From Lojkania enalia (taxonomy: Eukaryota; Ascomycota; Dothideomycetes; Pleosporales), in the NCBI GenBank assembly GCA_010094045.1, contig ML986650.1, forward strand, positions 8,511-45,722: a DNA stretch of 37,212 nt, written 5' to 3'. Below, in pieces: positions 1 to 11,385 of this stretch; within the stretch, counting starts at the first letter, position 1; each line of letters opens with the position of its first letter. Position numbers and translations under genes: made by a program. The notes below the pieces were generated by a model. That model was not told where the DNA came from, ran no database searches, and was given only the letters and a program-made list of their open reading frames with translations.

Positions 1-88
1 AAAAAAAAAAAAAAGAAAGTCCGCAATGGATCTCCGAACTCTGAACCGTAGAAAGAAACTTCATTCCAGTCCTCAAAACCACTAGGAA

Positions 89-872
89 TTAAATCCTTGA
101 ACGCCCGGGAACCTTTACTCCAAGAATCGCCATCAGTTTTTCCGCCCTCTCCTTCCGTTGCTGCGCCGCCATAATCATCAATTCATTCATCTTGACTTCG
201 GTCTCTGCCTTGCACTTTTTCAACCGATTGACCAATTCTTGACTAGCAACAAGCTGTTCCTGAATCTCAGCAAGGTAGGTTCCGAAGGCTGCTGCTTGGA
301 TATTTGCTTTATCTATCACTATTGATCCAATATCTGTTTTAATGCTCATAAAGTTTGGCACGTATCCGGGGTGGTACTTTTTGGCATCCATTATGACCTC
401 CCGCAAAAGCTCTAGTACTTCGATGATGTCCTTTGTTCTCAGTAGGGGATTAGCCTTCGGCTTTACATCGATGATTTCGATCTCTAGTTAAGCGTTAGCT
501 AATCATTCGGCGCATGTAAAACGGCCATACCAAGATTTGTGGTTTCGGCGTTGATGATGCTAGCCTGGACCTGGTGAAGTGGAAGGGGTTCGCTGGTAGT
601 CCAGAACGTCTCCGGGAGAGCATTGAGATATGAATCAAAGTCCAGCGTGCCCCCGCCTAGATGGTAGCCTTTTGTGGCTCGGTAATCTCCGTAGAGGGCC
701 CCCGCCTCTACCATCCTGACTCTCTCCCGAACTTGAGCCTTATTCCTTTTTGGCTCAGGAGAGCAGTCCGGTTTGGAGAGAGCTTGGCGCTTCACTATGA
801 GGGGTTGATGTCAGCTCGCATTTGGCCGCTACCATTAGAAGGTCACTTACAAGACGGACTTGGTGTATCCAT
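89..872 (-). CDS. Unknown small protein, three exons (226 aa)
   Basis: I do not recognise this protein. Exons on the minus strand are 872-851, 794-531 and 483-89. Introns 795-850 (GTAAGT...TAG) and 484-530 (GTATGG, branch GCTAAC, CTAG) join in phase and give 226 residues. The first exon is only 22 nt and encodes MDTPSPS plus one base. The region after residue 8 is basic and proline-containing (KRQALSKPDCSPEPKRNK). The C-terminal third is rich in K, E, Q and A and looks like an amphipathic helix or coiled coil (around LAEIQEQLVASQELVNRLKK), ending in a basic tail. There is no signal peptide or membrane segment. A nuclear or DNA-associated role is possible from composition alone, but that is a guess. 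A longer upstream first exon cannot be excluded. Confidence 0.55.
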
Positions 873-1380
873 AAGGCAGAGTGGGAGTACCGCTATAGGA
901 TTATTTTCGGCGCAGTTTAGGAGTAAAAGAAATATTGAGATAGAAATCGAAAAGAGGGAAATCGTGATAAACTAGGAAGTATGAAAGCAGTTGATTTGAG
1001 AAGTTAAGGTAGAGGAGATGCTAGAGTATGTTATAGAGTGAGAGAGGAGAGGAGAGGAGAAAGCTTCCAGTTAAGAATGTAAATGAGAAAATTGATGGGG
1101 GGAAAAGAGGAGAGAGTCAAGAGGGCTTCAAGATTGTCTGTGGTGGTTGGAAGTAGAACAAAACCAGTGGAGTTTGATTGGAGGAAAAGGTTATAGCTCT
1201 AATGCGGAAAGAATGGGGGGTCCTTTCCTCTCCAACGATATCTTTCCTTTCATCACAGTAAGCTAGGGATAACCATGCTCTCGGCTTCTCTCACTTGTGC
1301 GATAATATATTCAGATAAAGGCCAATATCATACATGTACATGCCCTTGAATTTCGCCTCCTAGAATCTACTGGTATTATT
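873..1380. other. Intergenic, purine-rich patch
   Basis: No gene is supported here. The stretch 940-1130 is strongly purine-biased on the plus strand, with a GGAGA-type run at 1041-1061. It lies upstream of the 89-872 gene and downstream of the 1381-2354 gene. Confidence 0.5.
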
Positions 1381-2354
1381 TTAAGTAAATTCTTTCTCAT
1401 CCTTTCCTTTTAGCCCGCTAGCATCTAGTTCAGCCCTATTACCTAACTCGGCCGGCAATTCGTGAGGATACTTTTCAAGTGCCGGAACCCCGTGTGCCTC
1501 TTGCCTCGCATTCGTATCGCCCCTCATTTCCGCTAAGCCAACTCCGCTTAGTTCCCGCGCTTCCCCAGTGATCCCCTGGTTAGCTGGCTGTCTACCTCTT
1601 GCGGCCCTTCTATGTCGAAGGATAAAGAAGAGGCTGGCAACGGCTACGAGCGGAGCGATAACTACTGGGAGAACTATGGCGGCAACAGGCGCCTTGCGCG
1701 TCTCAGAGGTTGAAGGTGGCGATGTTGATGTCGATGCTGGTGCAGTGGTGATTTGGGGTGGTTGTGTGATTGTAACCGATGGTGGGTGCGTTGCGGTTGA
1801 GTTGTCGGCATCTAAGTTCGTCAATTTTCGATTCATCAAGTTGGGAGATGGTGTTTTTCAGTTCGCCAAACATACACCATGGCAGCTCCGTGCTTCGTTG
1901 GCAATAGCTGTCAAAGAGCTCTAATGCCGTGGTTACAATTGCTGGCGCTGCAGTTGGGAGGATTCGGCCGGCGCGTGTTTGAGTCGTGATACAGCTCGAT
2001 GACACAGCTGTTGAAATGATTGATGAGAACAAGCTAGCAAAGAACGTTAACTCTCTAGATTCCATGCCTCAATCAAAAGATTGAGACAGGACAAACTTAC
2101 GAACTCCGTTCCAGGCAAAAGCACTTGAACGAGGTCAATTGTTGGCTGTCGCCGCAACCAGAGGATTGTGCCCTTATAATCGCGCTAACGGGAGCTTCTG
2201 CGCATGGTGGAAGCGCGGCATATAGTGGTACCTGGTCAATAAAGATGCTTGTTTGAATAGCTGTTCGTGCTAATGAAGTGTAGAAGGAGAGGAGAGTAGT
2301 AACAATAAAAAGCGGCGAGCACGTCAGGTATTTTCCATAGCGAAACCACTTCAT
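1381..2354 (-). CDS. Secreted-then-anchored single-pass membrane protein with fungal cysteine pattern (280 aa)
   Basis: Exons are 2354-2101, 2033-1876 and 1811-1381. Introns 2034-2100 (GTAAGT...CTAG) and 1812-1875 (GTATGT...TTAG) keep the frame and give 280 residues. The N-terminus has a basic start and a hydrophobic stretch (residues 9-30), read as a signal peptide. An extracellular domain follows with a cysteine arrangement common in fungal surface proteins: C51, C67 (in SGCGD), C78-F-C80, and two further cysteines in exon 2. A Ser/Thr/Pro-rich stalk (about 142-176) leads to one transmembrane helix (about 179-202), a basic stop-transfer HRR, and a roughly 75-residue cytoplasmic tail. This is the layout of fungal wall sensors and CFEM-like membrane proteins. 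I do not assign it to a named family. A sensor or adhesin-like role is inference. Confidence 0.7.
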
Positions 2355-3402
2355 ATTGACAGAAGATGGGTTCGGGAAAGAGCGAAAATTTTTGAAACGA
2401 ATCCATGAGTGTTGAAAAGGAAAAAGAAATCTTAAGGTCCCCCATATAAGACCAACACACCACCAACATTACCCATGTTCCCAATTGCATTCGTACCACT
2501 GCACCTCAAGTCCCGTCCTGCTATCGGAATAATATCGAGACTAAGTTGAAACGCTCCGATATGCACATTCAGCACGTCATCTGGGGCTAATTCGTGCGAC
2601 GGGAGAGGCGCAGGGCAACTTGTATCTTATCCAAAAGGGATGATTTCATGCAGGGGGTTGATGAGATCGTAGAGTCCGTTGCACGAAGTTTCAGGTTTGG
2701 GGGCCATTTCTGCTACCTTTGAAAGCTGAGAATGGCAAGGCTAATTGAAGACTGAAATGATATTTCAAAAATTGTTGGTAGACCTCTTACGACTTTTTAT
2801 ATCTGGTTGATGTTAGTGTTGAAAGATGAAGCAACATGGTAACCTTTGCCAAGTCCAAACAATTCTTGCCATGCCCCTTGCTTCCGACGTTCATGATATC
2901 GACGGCTACACAGAAAAATCACTGGCTTTCTTGCGAAGAGTGGTGACTACATTATCAAGATCTATATTCGTAGACGTAAATGAGGTAGACAATGTTCGTA
3001 CCTCCCGCCGTATCGCGGTATCGCAGCAAACTGATAGATCGCATACCCAGTTTTGCATTCGACACTGCATTCTTCCTGTCAATGTAAAATTTTGCTGATG
3101 ATGTATCTAACTCTGCTCTAAACGCTTCTAATTATTGAGGCAGTCTATTTTATAAGCATTAGTATACGAGTGCCAGCCTCCCCTGAGGCAACCTACCTTA
3201 TGTGAGTGATATTGAGGGGGCCTCTTCCACCGCTGTATCTAGGAATGAATTTGAAGAAAGGAATAATCACAAGATGGCACGCTGGGCTTAGAGCAAAATT
3301 GTGCAAGACGCCAAAATAGGGGTATCATTTAAATATAGATATAATCATCCGCCAACCTAAGGATCCACTTACAAAGGACGCTTTACATGTGCTATCCGCT
3401 CA
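2355..3402. other. Intergenic, nothing recognised
   Basis: This 1 kb stretch separates the membrane-protein gene from swc5, both on the minus strand. It should hold the promoter of the former and the 3' end of the latter. Short open frames, such as one near 2826-3098, show no domain, no splice-consistent extension and no protein-like composition. Confidence 0.5.
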
Positions 3403-4467
3403 TTAAGAAGCCGCCTTTGTTCGCAGGCGCTCCTCTTGTTGGCGAGCCTCAACATTCGCCAAAAACTCCATCCGCCCAAGATATGCTTCCTTCGTCTTCC
3501 CATGAGTGGCCAATTCCTCTGCAATACCTTCTTTGTCTACGAATCCAGTCCAATCGAGCCGAGACTTGTCAACCACGTTGAGCTTCTGTGCCTTTTCCAA
3601 ACGTTGTACTCTCGGTGCATCTAAAGCTAGTATGTTCCCTTGTCCTGTCGCGACTGTGATAGCCTTACGTGGCCAGGTAAGTTGGTGCTCTGGGGGTAGT
3701 CCACGAACGTAGCCCGTAGGATTCGGATCGAAGCGCGATGGCCTACGAACGGGTCGATGAACCTTGGGTTCCGTGTCTGCAACCCCATCTCTATTTGTTT
3801 CAGGAGGTATGTCTGCCGTATCCTCTACCACTTTCCATCCATCGGCTAGGTGATGCTCCAGGAATGAGCGCGGTATTTGTTTCTCCTCAGTTGTGCGCTG
3901 ACCGGCAAACGTGTAGACTTTCTTAACTATAACCATATCCGCTTCACGTTCTATAGCCATAGGCGCCTCCACTCCGCCCATTAGTACATCCTCGTCTTTG
4001 GCATTGTCCGTTATACTAGCAGGGGGGGGACGAAACGGCTCCAATGGAGCAGCTGACATCTGCGCCCATAGCGCTTCTACATCGGCAGTGGCTCCTTCAA
4101 TCCTGGCCAAAGGTTTGCGTTCTTTCTGCTCCACCCTCCTCTGCGCTCTGGTCTTGATCAAGCCTCCCTCCCCACCTTCATTATCGGAAAGGAAGATATC
4201 CTCGTCATCGTCGGCTTTGCCACCCTTCCGCTTCTTCCCCCTTCGCTTGCGTGCTGCCTCTATCGTTACTTCATCACCGGAGTCAAGCTCTTCGGGCCTA
4301 GGTGCTTTCCGTTTGCTCTTTCTTGACGGCTTCGTGTCGGTCTCTTCGTCGGATGAGCTCGAGGCTTCATCAGCTTGAGCGGCGTTGGGATTGAAATCTT
4401 CATCGGAGGATTCATGATAGTTATCATCCGCATCTAGGAGATCTTCTATGGGGTCCGCGAGTTCCAT
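3403..4467 (-). CDS. SWC5: SWR1 chromatin-remodelling complex subunit Swc5 (BCNT family, 354 aa)
   Basis: This is a single-exon gene. Swc5 is a nuclear subunit of the SWR1 complex, which exchanges H2A for H2A.Z; the family is conserved as BCNT/CFDP1. The N-terminal ~100 residues are highly acidic and serine-rich (DADDNYHESSDEDF; EASSSSDEE) alternating with lysine-rich blocks, fitting a histone-binding tail. The motif EALWAQM lies at 131-137 and VKKVYTFAGQ at about 181-190, both typical of fungal Swc5. The BCNT-C domain fills the C-terminus (about 270-350), with LDWTGFVDKEGI at 304-315 and a closing helical YLGRMEFLANVEARQQEER segment. The length is usual for fungal orthologues. It faces the NLR gene divergently across 478 bp, which includes a CACGTG at 4591-4596. 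Confidence 0.93.
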   Translation of the reverse strand: MELADPIEDLLDADDNYHESSDEDFNPNAAQADEASSSSDEETDTKPSRKSKRKAPRPEELDSGDEVTIEAARKRRGKKRKGGKADDDEDIFLSDNEGGEGGLIKTRAQRRVEQKERKPLARIEGATADVEALWAQMSAAPLEPFRPPPASITDNAKDEDVLMGGVEAPMAIEREADMVIVKKVYTFAGQRTTEEKQIPRSFLEHHLADGWKVVEDTADIPPETNRDGVADTEPKVHRPVRRPSRFDPNPTGYVRGLPPEHQLTWPRKAITVATGQGNILALDAPRVQRLEKAQKLNVVDKSRLDWTGFVDKEGIAEELATHGKTKEAYLGRMEFLANVEARQQEERLRTKAAS

Positions 4468-4945
4468 TTTTGAATTGGGATGGGAGTGGTTGGGTTGCTC
4501 TATAGAGCCCAGTTTGAATGTACAAAGTTAGAAACGCGCCAAGCTTAGAGATCGGCGCTAAAATCTAATCACGCCATAGTATTACGTAGGCACGTGATGG
4601 AGTCGCACATCAACGCCGGTCTTAGTCCATATAACGGCAAAATACGCATCACATAACACCATAGGGTAGTGAAATTGCTCTAGCGGATATTTATCATTCT
4701 TGATGTTAACATTACAATTCGTAGGAGCCGTATCTATGATAACACATGCTCATAAGCTAGTGCCGAACAAGGCTGGAGTACTTCATGATGAGCAAATCAT
4801 CCTTCGGGGCTGATGCAACATCGAAAATGCAGCCGCATCTGCCTAGGCTACGAGGGTTAATATAGCTAGATATTTGGCTTGCCCTCAGCCTAGTCTCCAG
4901 AGGCAGCAACCTCACACTGCTGATATCTCCCGTTCCTATTCTACT
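4468..4945. promoter_or_regulatory. Divergent intergenic region between swc5 and the NLR gene
   Basis: These 478 bp separate two outward-facing genes and must carry both promoters. A palindromic CACGTG (E-box/Cbf1-type core) lies at 4591-4596, nearer swc5. A single hexamer is weak evidence of regulation. No TATA box could be placed with confidence. Confidence 0.35.
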
Positions 4946-7602
4946 ATGGTTGACCCGATCTCCACGATAGGTGCCGTAGCCAGCATCATACAATTGATTG
5001 ATTTCACCTCTCGCGTGATACACAGGCTCGATGAATATCGAGCTCATACGGTTGAAGTCCCCTCCATCTTCCGTCAGATTACGATCGAGCTTCCAGTACT
5101 CAAACATACACTTCGACAGCTCAAGGAAGCTTACGATTCGGAAAGCGTTGGAGCAGATATTGAGGCCGCCATTGTCCCTGCCCTTGAAGAATGCTTGATA
5201 GCAATCCAGTCCCTTGACTCTACCCTGAAAAGGGTCCTCCCTGATGCAAAAGACTCGTGGCAACGAAAGCAAGGAAAGGCCTTCAAAAGCCTTTTCTATG
5301 ATTCAGATATCGAGACAAGCATAAAAAGAATCCGAGAGCTATTGAGGAGTCTAACGTTCGCATCTATTCCTTTGCGGACTTTTCAAGGTATGTAGCACGA
5401 ACATAGCTTGACATGTCTCCCCGATTTTGAACAGGTTTTGTTATATCGCCACTTCATGAAAAAGAGTGTATTTTGTGATTCTCAATTAAGTGGGACCCGT
5501 GGTGGGGCTCGAGTCTGAAGACCGGCCACCCTGAGTAGCGCGGAGTAGCTTCTAGAACAAATATGGCGTTGTCAGAGTCAAAGCTGATGGTCATAAACAG
5601 ACACAAGTCTCGCAAAGTTACGTACATGGGTGGCCGGATGGCCCACCCCGGATCCATATACATTTCACTGGAAAGCTAAGAAACGCCGTCTAGCAGGTAC
5701 TGGCCAGTGGTTTCTATGCTGCGAGGAGTATCTTTTATGGAAAAAGGAGGCTAACTTCAGCTGGCTCTTTGGTATACCCGGGTGCGGGAAGTCAGTCCTC
5801 AGTTCCGGTGTCATCGATGACCTCGAAGGCCATTGCCAAAATGACCCCGATAATGTGTTGGCTTTCTTCTATTTTGACTTCAATGATGCCCATTCTCAAG
5901 ATCCTACTGTTATGATTGCATCAGTCATCAAACAACTTTCCAGTCACTGCCTCAAAATATCGGAGGGCGTGGCAAAATTCTATACATCCTGCGACAATGG
6001 CACAAGGCAGCCTTCACCCTCCGCTTGTTTAGATATGTTGAAAATGATAATTGAAGAATTTTCGCACGTCTATATTGTGTTAGATGCGCTGGACGAATGC
6101 CGGGACCGAAAGGAGCTTTTGGAAATCCTCACCACCTTATCCAACTGGAATCTCGAAAATTTGCACGTAATTGTCGCTTCGCGTCAGGAACGCGACATTG
6201 AGGAAGTATTAGCTAGGCTGGTAAGCCAGCGAAATTTCATTCGTTTAAAAAGCTCCGAGGTAGATAAGGATATTGAGGCGTACGTTGAGCATCGCCTTGC
6301 GCACTCAAAATGGAAGAAGGATGCCGCACTCTGCCAAGAGATCCAGAAAGAGCTTTCCCAGAAGTCTCGGGGCATGTGAGTAGCGAATTTGTCTTTACCA
6401 ACACGTTAATCTAACGCTGCAGGTTTCGCTGGGCCTCATGTCAGATGGATTCCCTCTCAAGATGTCTGAACAAACTGCAATTACGAAGATCCTTGAAGAC
6501 TCTACCGAGGACTCTCTATGAAACGTATGAACGTATCTTGCTTTCCATCGATGAAGAACATTCGCAATATGCACTACGGATGCTCGATTGGCTTGCATTC
6601 TCGAGTCGTCCTATGTATCTTGATGAAATCGCCGAAATTGTAGCCATTGATCCCGATCGTGAACCAGGTTATCATCCGGATGAGAAATTAGAAGATCCGT
6701 ATGATGCTCTTACCATTTGTGGAAGTCTAGTTGCTATAATTTCTCATCCGAGTACAAAAGAAGGCCAGGCTATGCCTTATGACGACATGGATTCCGCTAC
6801 TTTATCTTTCACCCCGGACATTAGCTTCGGGGAAGGGAAAGAGTCTACGGACGATTTTATTTCCAGAAAAGGAGCACGCATAGTCCTATCACATTTTTCC
6901 GTCAAAGAATACTTGCTATCTGATCGCATTCGCGGTAGTCCCGCATCCTTATATCAGCTTCAAGATAGAAGATCACATGCAGCAATAGCAAGATCATGTA
7001 TTTCATATCTTCGTCAGTTTGAGAATCGGGATGATTTTCAAGGTGTCATCGAATTGAATGCTGGCCTTACTAAATACACTACCATGGAATGGCCCTATCA
7101 CGCCCAGTCATCTCATTTAAACGATCAGTCAAATATCAAAGCTATCACCGAATTTCTGTCGGCAAACAACAAGATTTATTCGGCCTGGGCTTCCAGTTTC
7201 GTATATGAAGCAAATAGAGGAGACCCAGGGTGGTGTGCCCCAGAGCCGATATATTTTGCTTCTATGTTTGGCCTGATTGCCGTGGTACGCACCTTAATCG
7301 AGGTTGATCCAATGTGTGTTAACATATACACTAAAGGCTTCACAACTCCGCTTGGTATAGCATCGGAATGCGGAAAATTTGAAGTCATGGAGTTGTTGTT
7401 GAAGTCTGGTGCAAATGTTGATTTCCCAAACGCCGAAGAAGCGCCACTCGTTCTTGCTTCCGCCGTTGGCCAGACTGAGGCAGTAAAGCGAATAATCGCC
7501 GCCGGTGCAAGGAAATACTTCGACAAAGCCATTCTAATTGCGATAAAAAACGCGAAAGTGGACTCCCTGAAACTCTTACTGCAAACTATGCGTGGCCACT
7601 AG
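4946..7602 (+). CDS. NACHT-ankyrin NLR-like (STAND) protein, 798 aa, ankyrin array truncated
   Basis: Exons are 4946-5387, 5601-6375 and 6423-7602. Introns 5388-5600 (GTATGT...ACAG, 213 nt) and 6376-6422 (GTGAGT...GCAG) keep the frame. Fungal NLR-like STAND NTPases act as intracellular sensors in non-self recognition. Residues 1-145 form a helical N-terminal domain of the fungal NACHT_N/SesA-like type. A linker with WPTPDP (161-166) precedes the NACHT ATPase: Walker A GIPGCGKS at 205-212 and Walker B VYIVLDALDEC at 304-314. GMFRWASCQ at 405-413 and HFSVKEYLLSD at 563-573 are hallmark motifs of this family. Two or three ankyrin repeats (about 681-790) follow, then a TAG at 7600. The start at 4946 is preferred over an in-frame ATG at 4874 because MVDPISTIGAVASII is the usual N-terminus. 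More ankyrin sequence lies past the stop, so the array was probably longer. Confidence 0.85.
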
Positions 7603-9052
7603 GCTATTGAACCTTAGGCTGAATACATACCGGTTTGCCCATCCCCAAAATAAATTTGTGAGCGGAACCATTATTCATTATGGGGCCTCTCATGAATATT
7701 TATGGGAAAGAGGTGGATGCCTTCGGACTATTTTGATTGTGGAGTGGGAATTATCATCAATGAACCTTCCGAGCTTGGGTACACTCTATTGCTATTGATG
7801 ACGGTGCGCAAGAATCATTTCCCGGATTTACTCAACTTAGAAGGAAATTATATGATACCAAATGGGGCTGATGTTTGCGCTCGGACTCCCTATGGGCGAA
7901 CGATATTACATCTACTCTTTGGGTCTTTGACCGTTGAGGAATGTCACATGACTAAAGGCGGCAAGAAAGCCGAATATGAGACTGATGAATACGATAATAC
8001 TGAAGATAGCGAACAAGATCAAATCAGCGAAAGTGGAGATAGTATTGAGGATAGCGAAAATATTGAAAACAATAAGCAGGGTCGAATAAGCGAAGGCTCT
8101 CAGAATAGCGACGAAGGTGAAAGTAGCGGAGAAATGAAAATGGCAGAACGACAGAGGATGCGGAATCTAATTGTAAGTAGAAGTGATTGTCCGAGTGGAT
8201 GCTCGTCCTCTGATGCAGTGCAGGCACATATATTGCCCAAGTGTTGGACGTATTCCTCGATATCGCGCTGATATCAATGCAGAAGTCTACGAAGGAAGGA
8301 CGCCACTTTATTTCGCCGCTGAGAATAGCATCCCAGGTGGTCTTGATATTCATTTAAGTCGTAACATGGATGTCCACATAGTTGACATTGATGGCAACAC
8401 GCCACTACACTTCATAGTTCTCTCTACTGAGTACTCAGTTGTAGGTACATCATCGCGAGCGGGTGCCCGGAATAATTTCGGAATAACGCCTTTATTCCTT
8501 GTTACCCTTGTTCGCTAGCCAAGTCTTAACTGAGGATTTCCTTGGCTGTTCAACTCGACCAAGCCCATTCAACGTTGGCTGGACAGACAAATCATTTGGA
8601 GGATAATTAATTATCATTTAAAGAATAGGGCTAACGCTAACATAGAATATTATAAGCGGAATACCCCCCTTCACAACTCAGTATTCCGACGTGAGCCTGC
8701 TGTAGTCGATCGCTTACTCTATTATGGTGCAGCCGTCAACTCAGTGAACATGAAAGTTCTCACACCTCTAGACATCACGAAATTGAGATGCTCTGAAGAA
8801 AAGATCGAAGCCAAACAGGTACTTCTCACAAAACACGATGGGCTCGTGGCAGCGGAACTCAAGGTGGGCAAGGCGACCATGAATCCGAGCGAGTTAAGAA
8901 GCTTATTATCTGACTCAGGCCTCTTTAAGTCTGGTCAGAGTGTTTCCCAGAGCTTATAAATTACTGATATTGAGACGCATACGACTACTTCATCCTACGG
9001 AACCAAAGAACAAGGTGCAGAAAAAGCAGAACCCACAGATCAAGCAAACTAG
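7603..9052 (+). pseudogene. Decayed ankyrin-repeat tail of the NLR gene
   Basis: After the stop at 7600-7602 the sequence still encodes ankyrin-like units, interrupted by stops. The same frame as the NLR is open again from about 7702 (NGADVCARTPYGRTILHLLF) into an acidic Ser/Glu/Asp tract (about 7975-8130). A plausible 46-nt intron (8173-8218, GTAAGT...GCAG) shifts to a frame carrying ADINAEVYEGRTPLYFAAEN and DIDGNTPLHFIVLS. That frame is cut by TAG at 8516-8518 and TGA at 8531-8533, resumes with KRNTPLHNSVFRREPAVVD and LLYYGAAVNSVN...TPLDI, then meets TAA at 8957-8959 and finally TAG at 9050-9052. The few stops against otherwise preserved repeats suggest recent decay. Extra unrecognised introns could rescue part of it. 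Confidence 0.6.
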
Positions 9053-11385
9053 CTTTCCCTTTGAGCGCCGAGGATAGTCTAGGAGGCGAATGGTGCCATG
9101 AGCGGGTCGTTTGTTGCTGTTACCCTCTGCTTTAGATTGATTAAGTGGTGTTTGGGAACCTATCGTAGCGAATTGGGGAGGTGACTTACGCCGAGTTCGT
9201 TTCCTGCCATTCTGTTTCGTACACCCCGATTCAAATTTTCATCTTTAGTCTGGAATAGCAAGTTTGTCTTACTGGTCTATGATCTATGCATGGACGCTAA
9301 ATTGCCTTTCTCCAGGAATGATCAAACAAATCGGACCTATGTGAGTCTCGATATCTATCCTAAGAGTCAAGCCATGGCGCCATAGATGGCATATTTCTCT
9401 CTTCCCATTGCGTCGATTTGCACATCATAGAATCCAATCTACTAGAGAAATGCCACATGGACGATCCCCAGGAATCCCCTAAGTTCCTCCATCTTCTCAT
9501 CTCGGCCTCCGCCAATCCGCCAATCCATGAATCCCCCAATCTCCATCCCTCTATCAAGAAAAAACCTCCTACAAATTCCAATCCGCCTCATGCGCCACAA
9601 GTAGTGCCGAGCATGCACCAATCCTCAGATCCCTTTAGTCCGTAAACGCTCGGAGACGTGAATCTTCCTCTAAGACTTTCCCCTAGCCAACCTAGCCTCC
9701 ATACTGAATCTTAAAAAACCCATCTCAACAATCCAATCATCCTCCTCCCAATTTCAAGAGCATTGCGAAACACAAATGCACTCAAAGCGCTATAAACGTC
9801 AGCCCTAATATCGCAGCTGGTAACCCCATTCTTAAAAAAAAAGATCCATCACAAGACCCTTCACTGCGCCCCCATCGCTTACCCTTCCCATCTCTAGCCA
9901 AGTCCTCTCTTTAGCTTCCTACACACTATCCACTAATTACCAAAACCATACTACTGCAGATCTATCGTCAGCACGCACCTAGAACCACCCCTCCCCCCCC
10001 AAACCATTTTCAAAACCCAAGATCCCAAGCGCCTCGCGCAAGCCACACCTCGCCTAACTACCGCATCCATAGGGCAGAAAAATCAATTACAACCATACTC
10101 GTCTATCGCACGATCTAGACGAGCCAAAAAAAAAAAAAAGACGATCAAAACCCAGATTTAGTCTAAATCGTCAGCCACATAGCCTATTTCAGCTCTTCAT
10201 CCAGGCCGTATTTGTCCTCGCCCAAAATAAACCCTCTCTACTCTAGACAAAATCGTCTAGATGCTCGCTCGCCCCGCTACACTGTCCGTGCGGTGATTCG
10301 ACGAGAAGTAGAAAACTGCGTCAGTCTAGTAAAAATAGTTACGCCTGTCTCGGTTCCGGGGAGGGAAAGAGTGGTGTCTAGATGTCGTGCATGGCATGGC
10401 AGCTGAGACTCAGGTCCGGGATAGCGCGAGGCTGAGATGCGATGCGATGCCTTGGTGTATCGTACATCGTGGGTAGGTAGACAGCTGCAAAGGCCCGCGC
10501 GTGTTCCGGATCCGGATCCTCGGTGCTGTATGTATGCAGGCTGCGCAATTTCTAGAATGCCATGCTCGCTCAATTCGTATATACCTACGTATGTAGTTTA
10601 GTAATATCATGAATAGAAAGTGAGGTCCACTTGCTCGCTCGTGAATTATGCATGCACGGTATGTAGGACCTGTGTATCGCTCCAGCCGCCGAACCCGCGC
10701 CGCTGAACGCAGCACGAGCACACGTGTCCAATTACATTAAAGCTACATCCATTTAATCCAATAAACACTAGTTGTTGTACTGACTCGCACACAACAACTA
10801 TCGCTCCCATCTCATACCTATCCAACATAGCCCTCATTACCAAACCGAAAGAATAAAACAAAAGAAATGTAGCGCAGTAGAATATCCAGGGTATATTAAA
10901 AATTCCCGTACAAAACCCTCTTCACATCTAGGCCCTAGCGCAAACTCCTCACGAAAAAGCCGTTTCAGAAAAATGACAAAAGAGAGAAGAGGGAAAAAAA
11001 AAAAAAAAAAAAAAATTATTCCAAAAAACGCCAATGCTTATGCAAAGTATTCGCATTCTTTTCGGAAAGAAATGCCTTAATAATATCGTGCTTCTGCCAT
11101 GCCCATGCTTATGCAGATCCTATACGATGATAAAACTGTGACGCGTGTCGGTTGGAATGAGGCCGCGTAGACCAGTAGCAAAACAAGACGATCTTCCAAT
11201 ATCAGAGATACACCAAAACTCCCGGTGATAATGATGACGCTCAAGCTGTAGGTCGCGCCGCCTTGACACCTCAATGGTGCTATTGCATGCGCCTCTTAGT
11301 CGTGGTTCGGGTTCGGTGGCCGATTATGACAGGCCTTTACGGCACCGGACACGCCCCCCAACGACAAGACAAATCTCGTTCGGTT
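9053..11385. other. Gene-poor interval with poly-A tracts
   Basis: No gene is supported over these 2.3 kb. The plus strand is C/A-rich around 9440-10100. There is a 15-A run near 10124-10138 and a 22-A run at 10994-11015. Short open frames here are composition artefacts (poly-Phe or poly-Pro). The right end is the 3' flank of the MIF-family gene. Confidence 0.5.
10994..11015. repeat. Poly-A tract (A22)
   Basis: An uninterrupted run of 22 A on the plus strand, 370 bp beyond the stop codon of the minus-strand MIF-family gene. It could be a nucleosome-excluding tract. Its exact length is likely to vary and may be misassembled. Confidence 0.9.

Noticed and set aside
4874..4945. 24-codon N-terminal extension of the NLR from an upstream ATG
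   Set aside because: The family normally starts at the M(V/A)DPISTIGAV motif, which is encoded from 4946. The extra residues look like leader sequence.
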